Shown here piece after piece: positions 47,230-58,859 of a stretch of DNA of 64,000 bases; the stretch's first letter is position 1, and every line of letters starts with the position of its first letter. A program made the translations under genes and the position numbers. The DNA comes from Nematostella vectensis. Taxonomy: Eukaryota > Cnidaria > Anthozoa > Actiniaria > Edwardsiidae. The notes beneath the pieces were generated by a model. The model saw only the letters and a program-made list of their open reading frames with translations. It ran no database searches and was not told the origin of the DNA. The stretch is taken from positions 7,909,181 to 7,973,180 of the forward strand of contig NC_064040.1 of NCBI RefSeq assembly GCF_932526225.1, written 5' to 3'.

Positions 47230-50200
47230 ATGGCGGCTGTTTTGTGCGGTAGAGCTTTGGCCAAGTCTTTTGGCGTTTTTGAAGCAAGGGAGGTGATGTG
47301 TTGTCTCGTGGGTAGTCGAAATATAAAGGTAACACGTAGGTTGTGCAATAAGTGTAATCATTTTTTTGATCATGACTCTACACTTTTTTGTATATGCACG
47401 GAAGTGGGTTGAGCAGTTTTTGTGAAACTTCCTTGCAATCCAAGGGGGGATACTCCCTATATCCATCGGACGGGTATCATCGTCGTATCTTTTAGGGTGT
47501 GAATTTGGAGCATTTGGTATCTTTTAGGGGTAAAATTTTTTTTAGCTCTGTATCTCTTAGGGTCCTATTATAGCCATCGCTCATCTAACTTGTAGCTCAT
47601 GAAAAAGGGTAAATTGTGTCAATCTTCCATAAGAGTAAGTTTTAAATGTTAAGTTTTTATTACAAATTATTTATGTTTGTTTTAAGTTTCTTTTAGGGAG
47701 TGAATTAATGCCTAACCACGCCCACTTTAGTATCTTTTAGGGTTAAAATATAACCAGAACACGCCCACTTTAGTATCTTTTAGGGTTAAAATATTACTAG
47801 ACCACACTCACTTTAGTTTATTTTGGGGTTGTTTTAAAAGAATCCCGACGGTGATCCCCATCCATTTAATATCGGAGTACCCCCTGGGCTTGCTATACCA
47901 TCTCCACAACTTCCATAAAATACATTTCCTGATATAAATCTCAACTAAAATCTATGCATATCCAAATGCGTCTTTAAAGGCCCTTGGCATTTATGTAGCT
48001 AATTGACTTCGTAGAGGGGTTGCTGATTGGATGGCTGGCATAGTTTAAGCCCTGTGTGAACTGCATCAGCATTGCTGGTAAAAACAGCTGTTTGCCCACA
48101 ATATTGGGAGGTGCTTTGAAGCAGTTAACCACCATTTCTCATTTCAAGTGGAGCAGTGCTCGCTGATGCTGGAGTGTATGCATACAGCTTAATGTTAATT
48201 AGAAATCAATCAAGAAATCAGTACCAATCAATCAAAATTGTTTCAATTGATGTTCGTCAACCAAAGACCATTCCAAGTTCACCCAAGAATTGTTAGCTAT
48301 TAATAAGAATGTAGTTATTAAGTTAGGAAAGAAAATCTTGTGCTACATGCTGTTTTTATGCATTAGTCAATTAAAACCCCACCCCCCCTGACCCCCGGGG
48401 GATAGTGGGGAATGTAACATTTGTGCAACTTTACATTTTTAATTTTCTCCCGCCCCACAGGGAAATCAAGCAACTTCTGCTAGTGAAATCAAACCAAAAT
48501 TGTTGAAATTCTCTCCAAGGCTTCAGAAACTCAACGATAAAGACATCCCACTACGTATAAAACAAGATTGGCAAAAATAATCCATACCTCCAATTTCGAT
48601 AACTGTCGTAAGGTTTCACATTACTAGCCCAGCTAAAAGAGGATGGCTTTATTCCAAATTGTATAGCTCCTCGATTTCGAGCATTGTTTTGAGAACTGGC
48701 CATCAGTAGTCTTACCAATTCCTAGCTTACCTAAAAAAAATTATTGCTTTCCATCTGTTGATAAAATTGGTATTGTTTCAATTTTTATAAAATTACGTGT
48801 TTGAAACATGCAATCTGCAGAATTTTTAAGAATGCATTTGGCATTTTAGGGATTTATATAGTCAGTTAATAAATTCAAGGTTTAGTTTCACCGTGCTGTA
48901 TAAAACTTATGGTCATTTAAAACTGAGTGACTTCATTCATCAATTAGTCAGTTAATAAATACTAGCTTGTGCCACACGGACAACAACTCGTATCAATAAT
49001 TGACTCCATGACCTCTCAATTCTAAGGAATTTTACGGTGCATTATCCTATCTAGTTGCTGATCTTATGGCACTTCTCCTCTTTGCATTTTTCTCCTAGAT
49101 TCATCCATTAGAGGCACTGAAAATTCGTGTACTGGTCAATTTTGCTCGTGTGGTATCTTACGCTAATGTCAAAAGTACAAGAGGTGATTTAACTAGCCTA
49201 TTTACCTTACTAAAATAACAGCCGAAAATCTTCCCAAATAAAACACAGGGCAAACAGAAATGCCATTAATATTATAAGAATACACCGTCCAGGGGTTTTG
49301 CTAAAAACATTATGTATCTCACTTACGAAGGCGACCACTTTCCATTGCCATATATACTCATAGAGAATTCAGAAGAGCTATTGTCCGATAGCCACACTTT
49401 CATCATTAATTCCAACTTCTAGGGATCTGAATTCGATCAAATTCTATACCATAATTAAAAGGGTAACACTCCTTCCTTCGGCAGACAATATCTTCACGGG
49501 AAACGTCTGCATTTTGTGAAGCCATGCTTTGCTTTTCAAGATTTCGGTTCGAGAGATGTGTATAAGAGATCACACGCTAAAGCAAGCAAACGCCTACTTT
49601 CTCTGGGTAAAATCGGGATTTTATTGTCAACTGATTCCAAAGTGATTCACACGTTATAGCAACCAATCAAAACAGAGCTTGAGTGATTCCGCGTGGACCG
49701 TAGCCAATCGGTGAAGAGCTTGACTAGTTCCAGAACACGCACATAATTTTTATACACACTCAAAATTTCTAAATGGGTCCCCTCACCCAAACTAGATTTA
49801 TCACTCGCCATCAGGAGCAATATTTCCTGTGGGGGGACCAGAAATGCTGTCAAAGCGCTAAAGGAAATAACATAGCCTACGTGTAGGGCTAGAAATAACA
49901 GCGAAACAACCCAGGAAGCAGGTCTAATAGTGTTTAAATAACAGACAACAGTAGATATTTATTTTTATTGAACGTTCTAAAATTCAAATCTACAAAAAAA
50001 AAACATTTTTCTGGGATTTTGAGTGATTCACTGAAATCAGTTGAATCAGTCTGGATCCACCCCTGTGTTTGCACTTTCTTTTTTGATAATGTATTGCAGA
50101 TAAAGGGAAATCAGGAAGCTTTCAAACCTGGGTCTCTGCTCAGATAGGAATAAAACATAAATGTGAAATTTTGCAATCAATAAAGCAAGATTTAGTATTT

Positions 50201-51512
50201 TGCTGTTACTGGAGTGTAATAGTACTGTATGCCCTAAATTATAGAGGTTGCATTAAATTCAAATTTATCTTGAGTAACATTTTCCCATCATGCTGAGAAA
50301 GCTTGCCAAGAACTGCTAGTGTTTGTGCACATAACGAATAAGTGTTCTAAAGTGTGCCTTTATGAAAAATTTTAGACTTACTTGGGCAGGAAAGTTAATA
50401 TATTGAACCCTGAACTCTGATGGTAACATAATAAAAATCTTGCTTTCTTTATCAAAGATTGGCTCAAGCTTGCAAGGATCAAGCACAGAAGAATTCCAGG
50501 TGGATCCAGAAAGACTGAAGCAGATAGAAGACTCTCCCAGTGGGTGGGTGCCTCCCTCAGGTATCATGACGAACTGCTGATATATGGAACTGTACAAGGA
50601 TGACAGTCAATCTTACTGTTTCAAATTTTTATTTTGTGTGTGAAGTGATTGTTGAAAAAATATATTTTGTGTTTGCCAATCAGATTGTCATTTTAGCAAT
50701 GCATACTCTTCTTTATCCAGATTTATGTTACCTCTGCTATTTATACTGCCTCTGCTTATAAATAACAATGGTCCAAGATGGCGGCAATACAGAGCGAGAA
50801 GAGGAAAATTTAAACCTGAGGATTTAGGAGGGTTGGCTAAAATAACAGTCTCTACTGCCACCCGTACATACACTTACATTGACATTACTTTAACTAGGAA
50901 GGTCAAAACTTGGTCAGCTCTCAAATAAACAGACATTTTTTTTTTTGCTAGTCACTGGCTCCCAGACTAATTGACTGAAAGTAGAGTGACTGAGAGCCTC
51001 CCATAGTCTCTATTGCCACCCATACATGAACTTACTTTGACATTGGGTTAAGTGGGTCTTAGGAAGACAGTGTCCATGGTATTATATGCTTGCTTGTCAA
51101 TTGTAATTTTCTTTATTTAGATGTGTTTTTCTTCTTTATTTCCTTAATAGAAAATACCCCTGTCCTTCCATTCTCCATAAGAAGATCACGACTTAATAAC
51201 ATCCCAGTTTACACAGACATCAAAGCTGGAGGGACCCGACAGCTTACAGTGATCAGAAAAGTCAAGGGAGATTTAGAGGTGACATGGCTTATTTTACTTA
51301 AGATAATTCACAATTGCTTCAAAGGAAAGTGGATGATGAATGTGATTAGGAATTAATGCTTTGTCCTTTTTTTTCAGGCTCTTGAAAAACTTCTAAGGTC
51401 CAGGCTTGGAGATGATCTTGTTGTTCAGAGAAATGAGCTTACTGGTCAAGTTAAAATCAAAGGAAATCATAAAGACAGAGTTGTGACTATATTGAAAGAA
51501 GTGGGGTTTTAA
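47230..51512 (+). CDS. MRPL49: Mitochondrial ribosomal protein L49
   Basis: Exons 47230-47328, 48461-48554, 50477-50560, 51151-51278 and 51378-51512; phases agree (179 aa, human 166). It is a mitochondrial large-subunit protein (mL49), related in its C-terminal half to the SUI1-like fold. Exons 3-5 are clearly homologous: [56 protein letters not shown], then a C-terminal [20 protein letters not shown]. Exon 1 ([15 protein letters not shown]) is a plausible basic mitochondrial presequence. Exon 2 is less certain: it uses donor CTAC|GTATAA, and read-through would hit TAA at 48578. The start is chosen for its ATGGCGGC context and for the head-to-head position next to FAU. Confidence 0.88.
47441..47896. 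repeat. Dispersed repeat R2, copy 2
   Basis: In MRPL49 intron 1. The block CATCGGACGGGTATCATCGT, repeated GTATCTTTTAGGG and TCGCTCATCTAACTTGTAGC match copy 1 at 23634-24072. The ends GGGGGATACTCC and GGAGTACCCCC are inverted, suggesting a TIR element. Confidence 0.85.
47897..48460 (+). other. Rest of MRPL49 intron 1
   Basis: Non-coding; C-rich patch near 48377-48400; acceptor CCCCACAG at 48453-48460. Confidence 0.6.
48555..50476 (+). other. MRPL49 intron 2
   Basis: 1.9 kb of AT-rich sequence. No further exon needed or recognised. Confidence 0.55.
50561..51150 (+). other. MRPL49 intron 3
   Basis: Contains two similar segments (TCTCTACTGCCACCCGTACA near 50850 and TCTCTATTGCCACCCATACA near 51007). 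Non-coding. Confidence 0.6.
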
Positions 51513-51739
51513 AAGACAAATTCAAAAGCTTCTTCAACTATAAGGCCCCAACATGAAGAACAGACTAGCATCAAACAGTAAGATCCTGAGTAACATTTGT
51601 ATAATATAAAGACTTTTACACCTTTTCTGTTTTGCAACTCTTAATTACAAATTTGGTAAACAACATTTGGGGCTACATACAGATCCTTTTAGTTCAATTT
51701 CTTTCATCTGCAGCATACAATCTTGTACATATAAAAGAA

Positions 51740-51745
51740 AATAAA
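51740..51745 (+). terminator. Poly(A) signal, MRPL49
   Basis: AATAAA 228 bp downstream of the stop codon. Confidence 0.5.
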
Positions 51746-54148
51746 GCTCTCTAGTAAATTACCTTGTGGGCTAAAAAGAGTTTTCAGAATATTGTCAATT
51801 TATACGACCTATGTTAGTTTTAGAAATAAACTAAGAAATAATTTGTTTCACATGGGATAAATAAACAAATAAATATTTTTTATGGATATGTCTTTTTTAT
51901 TGTGTAGATCAATCTATTGCAGCAGAGCTTTGCCCTACTGCATGTCTGTAGTGGAGAGGCTGAAGTTAACATAAAGCGTGAATCTTAATGGTTCTCTTAA
52001 ACAACGTAGTAGTTGTGTAGTATTAAAAATATTTAAACAAGGAAACAATCAAATATTAATAGAAAATAGCCTTTTCAAGGGGATGATAATTGTCCCTGCC
52101 TTTTTAAGAACAGACCTAGGACCGCTACCCTTCCCTTGTCCTTGGTTTGCAATAAGTGGTCTTGTCTTATTTGAGGGTCACTCCAAAGAGCAGAATATGG
52201 CACAGTGTTTCCCAGAGGGTGGGGGTAGGGGCTTGCTCTTATTTATGTATTCATTTATTTTCTTGAGGTGGGAGGGGGGAGCATGAGGATACTCTGGGGT
52301 GGGGGGTAGGGGCTTGCTCTCATTCATGTATTCATTTATTATCTTGAGGTGGGAGGGGGAGCATGAGGGTACTGTTGGGGGGGGGTGGGGGGGGCTTGTT
52401 CTTATTCATGTATTCATTTATTATCTGGAGGTGGGTGGGGGGAGCATGTGGATACAGTGGGGGGGTGTAGGAGCTTGCTCTCATTCATTTATTCATTTAT
52501 TTTCTTGAGGTTGGAGGGGGAGCATGAGGGTACTGTTGGGAGGGGGGGGTGGGGGGCTTGTTCTCATTCATGTATTCATTTATTATCTGGAGGTGGGTGG
52601 GGGGAGCATGAGGGTACTGTTGGGAGGGGGGGTGTAGGAGCTTGCTCTCATTCGTTTATTCATTTATTTTCTTGAGGTTGGAGGGGGGAGAATGAGGATA
52701 CTGTGGGGGGGGGGGGGGGGGCTTGAGAAATTTCCAAGGTCTAAAGGGAGGGGGGTGTTGAAAGTGTATGGATTTAAAAAAGGGGGGGGGACTGATTTCA
52801 GACTTCTTGGTTCAAGAGTCTCAATTTGGGGGCAACGCCAAAATAAACACAGAAATGAATGCAGCCATCACTCCAGAGAGCGACGAAAACATTTGGCATG
52901 TACAATCCAGGATATGTATAACACCATGTTTTATCTATGCAATGCAAACCTGTATACACCCTTTTCATGGTTTCCTTTATATGCCTATATTCCATATTTA
53001 AAATCATTAACAAAACGTTCTAATGCTACAAGTGCTCATTTTTTGTCATCAATATCATTGCTCATGTCTTATTTGCTGTCTTCCTGTTCTCTCTTTCTTT
53101 TCTTTCTTGTGCTGTGCTTTTCTCGCATGGAGAAGAACGAAAAGCCTTTTTGCATCATCTGCGTCATATATAGCATCAACTTTTATCAGGTTGACAACCT
53201 GGATTTAGTCACACTCTTAAGAAATTGAGTGCCTTCATTTTTTCTGAATTAAATTTTCAGCGAATTTCTTTCCCTCCACTTATTCCCTTGCTCGTTCTTT
53301 CTTCGGGCTGGAGGGGGGGGGGGGGGGGGGGAGAAAACAAAAATATGGGGAAAGTATAAGGGGGAGACATGGAAAATTTTAATCCACCTGAAGGGGGGGA
53401 GGCAACTAATTTTTCCACTCCACTCACTCACAATTTCCATAAATGCTTGTTTTACCAGGGCAATACAAAGATACAGTCCCATACCCAGGATTTTTGAACT
53501 GGTATGGTGGCATCATCTTTTTCTTTTCCTTACTGATCTCTTCTTTACTGATATGTTATATGATATGTTATATGTTATTACTGATATGTTATTTGGATTT
53601 CAAAACAAGGTACAGTAATAATGCACACATTTTCCAAATAAAACATGTATGTATGTCTATGTCCTAATTTTTCAGGAGGGGGTGGGGTTTGAGTTCTCTG
53701 ATAAAAATCTGACTACCCCCGAAAAAACAAAAAGGGATTTTTTTTTTTTTTTTTGGGGGGGGCATGGAAAATTTTAATCCAACTATAGGAGTAGGGTGGG
53801 CAACTACTTTTTCCCTTTTTTATCAAAGATCTTCCCGCCCCCCCCCCCTTTCTAGATAATAAATGAAATTTGCCTCACTTCCGCTAAAATTCACAACTTT
53901 ACCACTTATCATATGTTTCACCCCTTCAGCGCGCATCCTTCTCTCAGAAATATACTGGCAGTCGACGAAATGCTGAAATGCTTTCCTGGGCTACCTTTGC
54001 CTTCGCTGAACGAAGGCCTGGGAAAGAAAGAGCCCGCAATCCTCACTAACAACAACAAAAATATCGTTTTCATGTCTGATGCTCCATCCGCGTAGCTTCA
54101 AAAAGAAAGAACATATATTTTAAAGGTTACTAAACCCTCGATGACCAA
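51746..54148. other. Intergenic between MRPL49 and CRIPT
   Basis: Holds the G-rich minisatellite at 52209-52725, long G tracts (52710-52722, 53314-53330) and two copies of a ~55-bp segment containing ATGGAAAATTTTAATCCA (about 53361-53420 and 53757-53815). No gene supported. Confidence 0.55.
52209..52725 (+). repeat. ~82-bp G-rich minisatellite, 6 copies
   Basis: The anchor TTCATTTATT recurs at 52250, 52331, 52413, 52492, 52575 and 52659 (spacing 79-84 bp). Each unit also has GGGGGAGCATGAGG and a variable G run, which explains the length drift. Confidence 0.9.
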
Positions 54149-56363
54149 ATGGTTTGTGACAAATGTAAGTGAGGTTTTATATCAACTTATGGAAACGATA
54201 GAACAACGTAAATATTCTCCTGATCACACACAAAAAGAGTATTTTTGTTACTGTGTTGGTGAACAAAATAAGTAATCTCAAATCCATACTGAGACGTAGT
54301 CTTCATAATATTTTCATTTCAGGCCAGAAAAAGTTAGGAAAAGTGATTACTCCGGATCCATGGAAAAGTGGGGCGAGAAATAATACTGGTGCGTATTGGT
54401 CTTCAATGCTTTCTGTCTATTTCCCTGCTAAATAATCGTTCTTATGCAAAAGGCTTGCTGTCTAATTCTGATGTAGCTCCTTTCCCTGTGAAGCGAGCTT
54501 GGCCTTTCTTGAATATTGAATGTTATTATATTTTTATACCTTTCTCTGTAGAAGGGGGAGGAAGAAAAGTTGGAGAAAATAAACTTTTAACCCAGAAGAA
54601 AAACAGGTACGTCTTTGCCTTGTCATACCAACTGACAAAGTTAAATTGTTTGGCTGTTAACTTATGTTTTCAATTGAATCAATATCCAACCAGGGTTCAA
54701 AATAGCGGCCGGCTGTTTTCTGTTTTTTGTCGGTTTTTTTTTTCTGTATTCCCCTTTCATATTTTGAGTATGCAGGCTTTTTTCCTCACCAAAATCCAGA
54801 AAGCCGGCAAAATCTAGCAGATTTGAAAAAGTTATTTTGAACCCTGCCAATATTTCAAACAATTTTGTGCTTCCAGGTTCAACCCTTATGCAGAATTTAA
54901 GAAATGCAGGATATGCAAGGACACAGTTCACCAAGCTCACTCAAACTACTGTCAAGGTAAAAACTTGAGGTGTATACCATTTATTTTTACATGTATATTA
55001 AAAAACCCTTCTCTCCTCTTTCTCTCTCTCTGCCCTGCCTGTATTTTGCGCTTGCCCCCAGGAACCACACGGCTCAAAAAACAAGATGCTGCCTGATCAT
55101 CAAACAGAGCAGGTTTTCAGCTATAATATCACCAAGTACTGCCTGCGAGCAGGCTACCAATAAGGGCCAATCCACACTATACGGAGGCTTGTTTTTGTTA
55201 CTGGTTTTGTCCACTGTCGGTACTTGTGTTTCTCCAGGACAGAACTTAGCCAATTATAAGTGTATCCACACTAGACATTCAAGCCGAACAAAAAATGCAT
55301 TACATGTCAATCAACTGTGACAGAATTATGGTACATAGAAGTGTCTAGTGTTTGAAACACTGTTAAAACTCTCTTGTATAATATCTGTCTGGGATCTATT
55401 GCTGTCCATCGTCGAGCAAGCTGCAACTAGTACGATTCTATTGTTTGCCTGCGATAATTTTCATTTTGCAACAGCCTAATTGACAAGGAAAAACAAAGTT
55501 GAAAAGTTGTTGCAAAACGGCCAGCTAGCCTGATGGCCATGACGCATCCTTTGATCTTTGGCCCGCAGAGGACAAACTTTTGTCCACTATCTACTCGTGT
55601 CGGCACTTGTCTTTGGTCATAACCTAAAAGTTCCTGTCAACAACTACCCCTGTTCAAGCAGCTAAAGTTACTGCGGATTGGCCCTAAGCGCTCCATCCCT
55701 ATAAAAAAATGTAATAATAACAGAACACAAAATCCTTTAAGGTCAAAAGTTACTCAACCAAAGTAGCTTATATAACTATTTGTTGGGTTTGTTCTTCTTA
55801 AATTCTGACTGTTCAATGATTTAGCTTGATTTTTTAACATTGATATTTAGAATAAAGAAATAAAAGATTTTCATATAAAGCTAAATGATGAAATAAGCGC
55901 CCCACTTCGCTATCTGTTTTATTGCTTCAACTCAATTATTTTTTTCTATTTATTTCAGGATGTGCATATAAGAAAGGTAACTATCATCATTGACTTTGAG
56001 CTTAAAAGAAGTCAATTCAAAGAAAAATAACTCCTAGGTGTCAAAATACAGCATAAGGGTTATAGAGTAGGGTGGTTGTTTTACAGTCTCTTTGAACTAC
56101 CTGAAGTTTTAAGTTTTTTTTTTTTGTATTTAACTTTAACTTTTTGTCTAAAGGGAGGATAAACCCCCTCCCCCGCTTCAGATCAACTACCTCAGTACTA
56201 TGGCATTGCAATATTGCTCCTCAGATTACTAGCTACTGAATGCCCTGTTATAGAATTTCGATATTCTTATAGAGACTACATTATTTTCTGTGTTCCAGGC
56301 ATTTGTGCAATGTGTGGTAAGAAGATATTGGACACTTCATCATATCGACAGTCGTCAGCTTAG
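54149..56363 (+). CDS. CRIPT: CRIPT, cysteine-rich PDZ-binding protein
   Basis: Exons 54149-54164 (only 16 nt), 54323-54388, 54552-54606, 54877-54956, 55959-55976 (18 nt) and 56299-56363 (TAG); phases agree (99 aa, human 101). MVCDKCQKKLGKVITPDPWK at the N-terminus, GGGRKVGENKLLTQKKNRF in the middle and the Cys-rich half (CRICKDTVHQAHSNYCQGCA, then ICAMCGKKILDT) match the family along its full length. Paired CxxC motifs bind zinc. Vertebrate CRIPT was found as a PSD-95 PDZ3 ligand, and the protein is now also known as a minor-spliceosome component. The C-terminus here is YRQSSA, not the QTSV PDZ ligand. Confidence 0.96.
54957..55958 (+). other. CRIPT intron 4
   Basis: Contains the foldback element 55163-55686. 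Otherwise AT-rich and non-coding. Confidence 0.6.
55163..55686. mobile_element. Non-autonomous DNA element, ~524 bp
   Basis: Short terminal inverted repeats: left AAGGGCCAATCCACA, right the complement of TAGGGCCAATCCGCA. Inside, TTGTCCACT and TCGGTACTTGTGT/TCGGCACTTGTCT blocks also repeat. No transposase ORF. Confidence 0.6.
55977..56298 (+). other. CRIPT intron 5
   Basis: Short AT-rich intron; nothing recognised. Confidence 0.6.
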
Positions 56364-58448
56364 ATACATAGTTACTAAGCAGGCAGCTTTGAACGCTGGT
56401 GACAGAAGACATTTATCATGGAAGGAAGCACATGAGCTCTCTGGGAGTGAAAGGGAGGCATTTAACACACACATATCCACCATTTTATTCTCTCATGGCT
56501 GAAAAAATCTTCTTTACTTTCTAGTAAGTGACTTGGTTATAACCAAACATATTTGCATGGAGTTTTATTGGCAAGTTCTGTTCAGAGCGAGGTTTGGTAG
56601 CATATCATAGTCATTGTAAAACAGAAAACCTTAGCTGTATTGTGGTACACATTTTTCCCATCTTCCAATATTATTCATTTTGAGTATAAAATTGCTCAGT
56701 CTTGTGAATCCCTATTTGCATGCTAGCCTGACCACAAAGCAATAGAAATACCCTGAAAAATAATAAAAACTAGAAGTATCTTCAAGATAGTGAAGTGCTC
56801 GGAGATTGGATTGTGAGATCACGGGCTCTAGGATAATTTTACTCCAAAGTATTGTGTAATGCCTTGTTAGTGTTTAATAAACTACGCATTTCCTTCCTCT
56901 ACTGGTTGTGTTTGAATTGTTTTGGCTCCTCCAGCGAGCTGTTCCTATGCATTTGTTATGACAAACGAGTCGACCACCAGCGGTACGTTTTTTCCCATCC
57001 CTGCTTCCCAATTATTTTATTATATAGCGTATCGTTGAAAAGGGTAAAATACATTCCTTGCTACATCTTTTGCAATCCATGCCTTCTTCAATTTGGAAAT
57101 TCAGAGCCAGTTTTTCTAGCATTAAAGCTGGATTGATCGCCATTACTACGGGTACATTACTTCTGTAAGATTATTAAAAGTTTGTTCTACGAATACATGA
57201 ATTTATTGTTTTAGCCAGACAATAAAATTGGTTGAAAAAACTACCACTTCTATTTTCAAAAACAACAAAATGATTTTTGTAGTTGTTTGCAAGATCATTC
57301 AATTTTGATGAATTGAGAGCAGCTCTTTTCAGAAGCACTTTCAGTGTTTTTCTCGACTTTTTTTTTCTTAAAGATTGCATTAGTTTCATTCTGCATCAGT
57401 TTCAGTTCTGTCAGAAGTTTTCTGACAGAACTCCTGTAGTAACTTTGCATGCAAGTATTTATTTGAGCATCTTGAACATAACAATTAGGCAGACAAATAC
57501 ATGAGTCTGAGGTCACAGCAGCTTTCAAAGTTGTGATTTCACTGGTGTCAATATTTGGCAATTTGTAAAGAGGCTCACTGGCCCTTTGTAACAAATCTCC
57601 ACCCGTCTTGGGCTCAATATTATATTCCCGCATTGGGTCAGCTGATTTTCAGATTTGCATAGCATTGAATGGCATTTAAATAGCATTGAACAGCATTTGT
57701 ATAGCATTGTATAATTTTGTAGGCTTTTTCTTTACCCAAAGCAATACAGCCATCAGGCATTGGGGTTTGGACTAATAATTAAATCCCATACGCCACCAGT
57801 CCTTAAGCATTGGGCATTTTACTACCATTTTAACCCGCTCGCTGCGCTCGCTCCGAGCAAAAACATCACATGTTTCTGGCATGTTTTCACTATTAGATGT
57901 TTCTGACAACTTTATACTAAACACGTTTGGGCTAGCATCTTTATTGAACTGTCCAATAAACAGAGCCCAAACATTGGCCAGTTTAACTGGGGGGGGGGGG
58001 GGCTAGCATGTTGAGGTGAGCATGTTTGCAACTTTTTTTCAAAGAAAATAGTGTCAGAAACTGCTTCCAGTCAGTGAAAAAAAATACATTGCTAATGAAA
58101 AATTGCTGGCGTAGCTATACGGTCAGACATTTTGCCAGTAAAATTTGACGGCACTTTTCTGCTTTTAAGTAGCACTTTTTATGCGTGAAAGGTCATCCTT
58201 GTGCCCCAGTTCACTCTCCAAAATCTTGTTTTCAAAACGAATTTAGCACGTGGCCATCCGAACGTGTCAAACAGGATTTTCCCGCGAAGTAAGTTTCCTC
58301 CCATAAAAGGGCAGGATAACCATATTAGTGCATATATAACAATAGTGTTTTTCGAAGCAAACGCGCCAGTCGAACAAGTTTTATCGCACGATACTCAGGT
58401 AAACACACGTAGAAGTTCAGTATCTTGCTGATCACAGTAAAAGCAGTC
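56364..58448. other. Intergenic between CRIPT and GNMT
   Basis: Candidate CRIPT poly(A) signals are AATAAA at 56762 and 56876. A G tract lies near 57990-58002, and ATAGCATTGAA-type tandem sequence at 57655-57710. No gene supported. Confidence 0.5.
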
Positions 58449-58825
58449 ATGTCTATGGATGGTGTTTATCGTACTCGTTCCCTCGGTGTCCCCGCTACTG
58501 GTATACCTGATCAGTATGCCGACGGGAAAGCCGCCAAAGTCTGGCAACACTACATCGGTGGCCACAAGAAGAGAACCGAGTCGTATAGAGAGTTCTTTTG
58601 TAACCTTCTTCGCGAACGAAATATCCACAATGTGCTCGATGTCTCTTGTGGAACTGGGTAAGGTTTTTAGAATACCAAAAAAAGTAATTTTTAATAATGA
58701 ACTTTTATTGTTGCTTGCTGCTTTTATTTTGTATTGTGATTACTGACCATAACATGGGTACTTATTACAACAACACAATTTAGAGTTATTATTTAGCTTA
58801 TTGCTTGCATATGAATTTATTCACT

Positions 58826-58859
<34 letters not shown>

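Noticed and set aside
48461-48578. MRPL49 exon 2 as the end of a separate short gene (stop at 48576-48578)
   Set aside because: Possible, but a phase-compatible donor at 48555 joins it to clear MRPL49 exons, and the head-to-head position with FAU fits one gene.
52299-53228. Plus-strand ORFs with Gly-rich repeats
   Set aside because: Translations of the 82-bp G-rich minisatellite.
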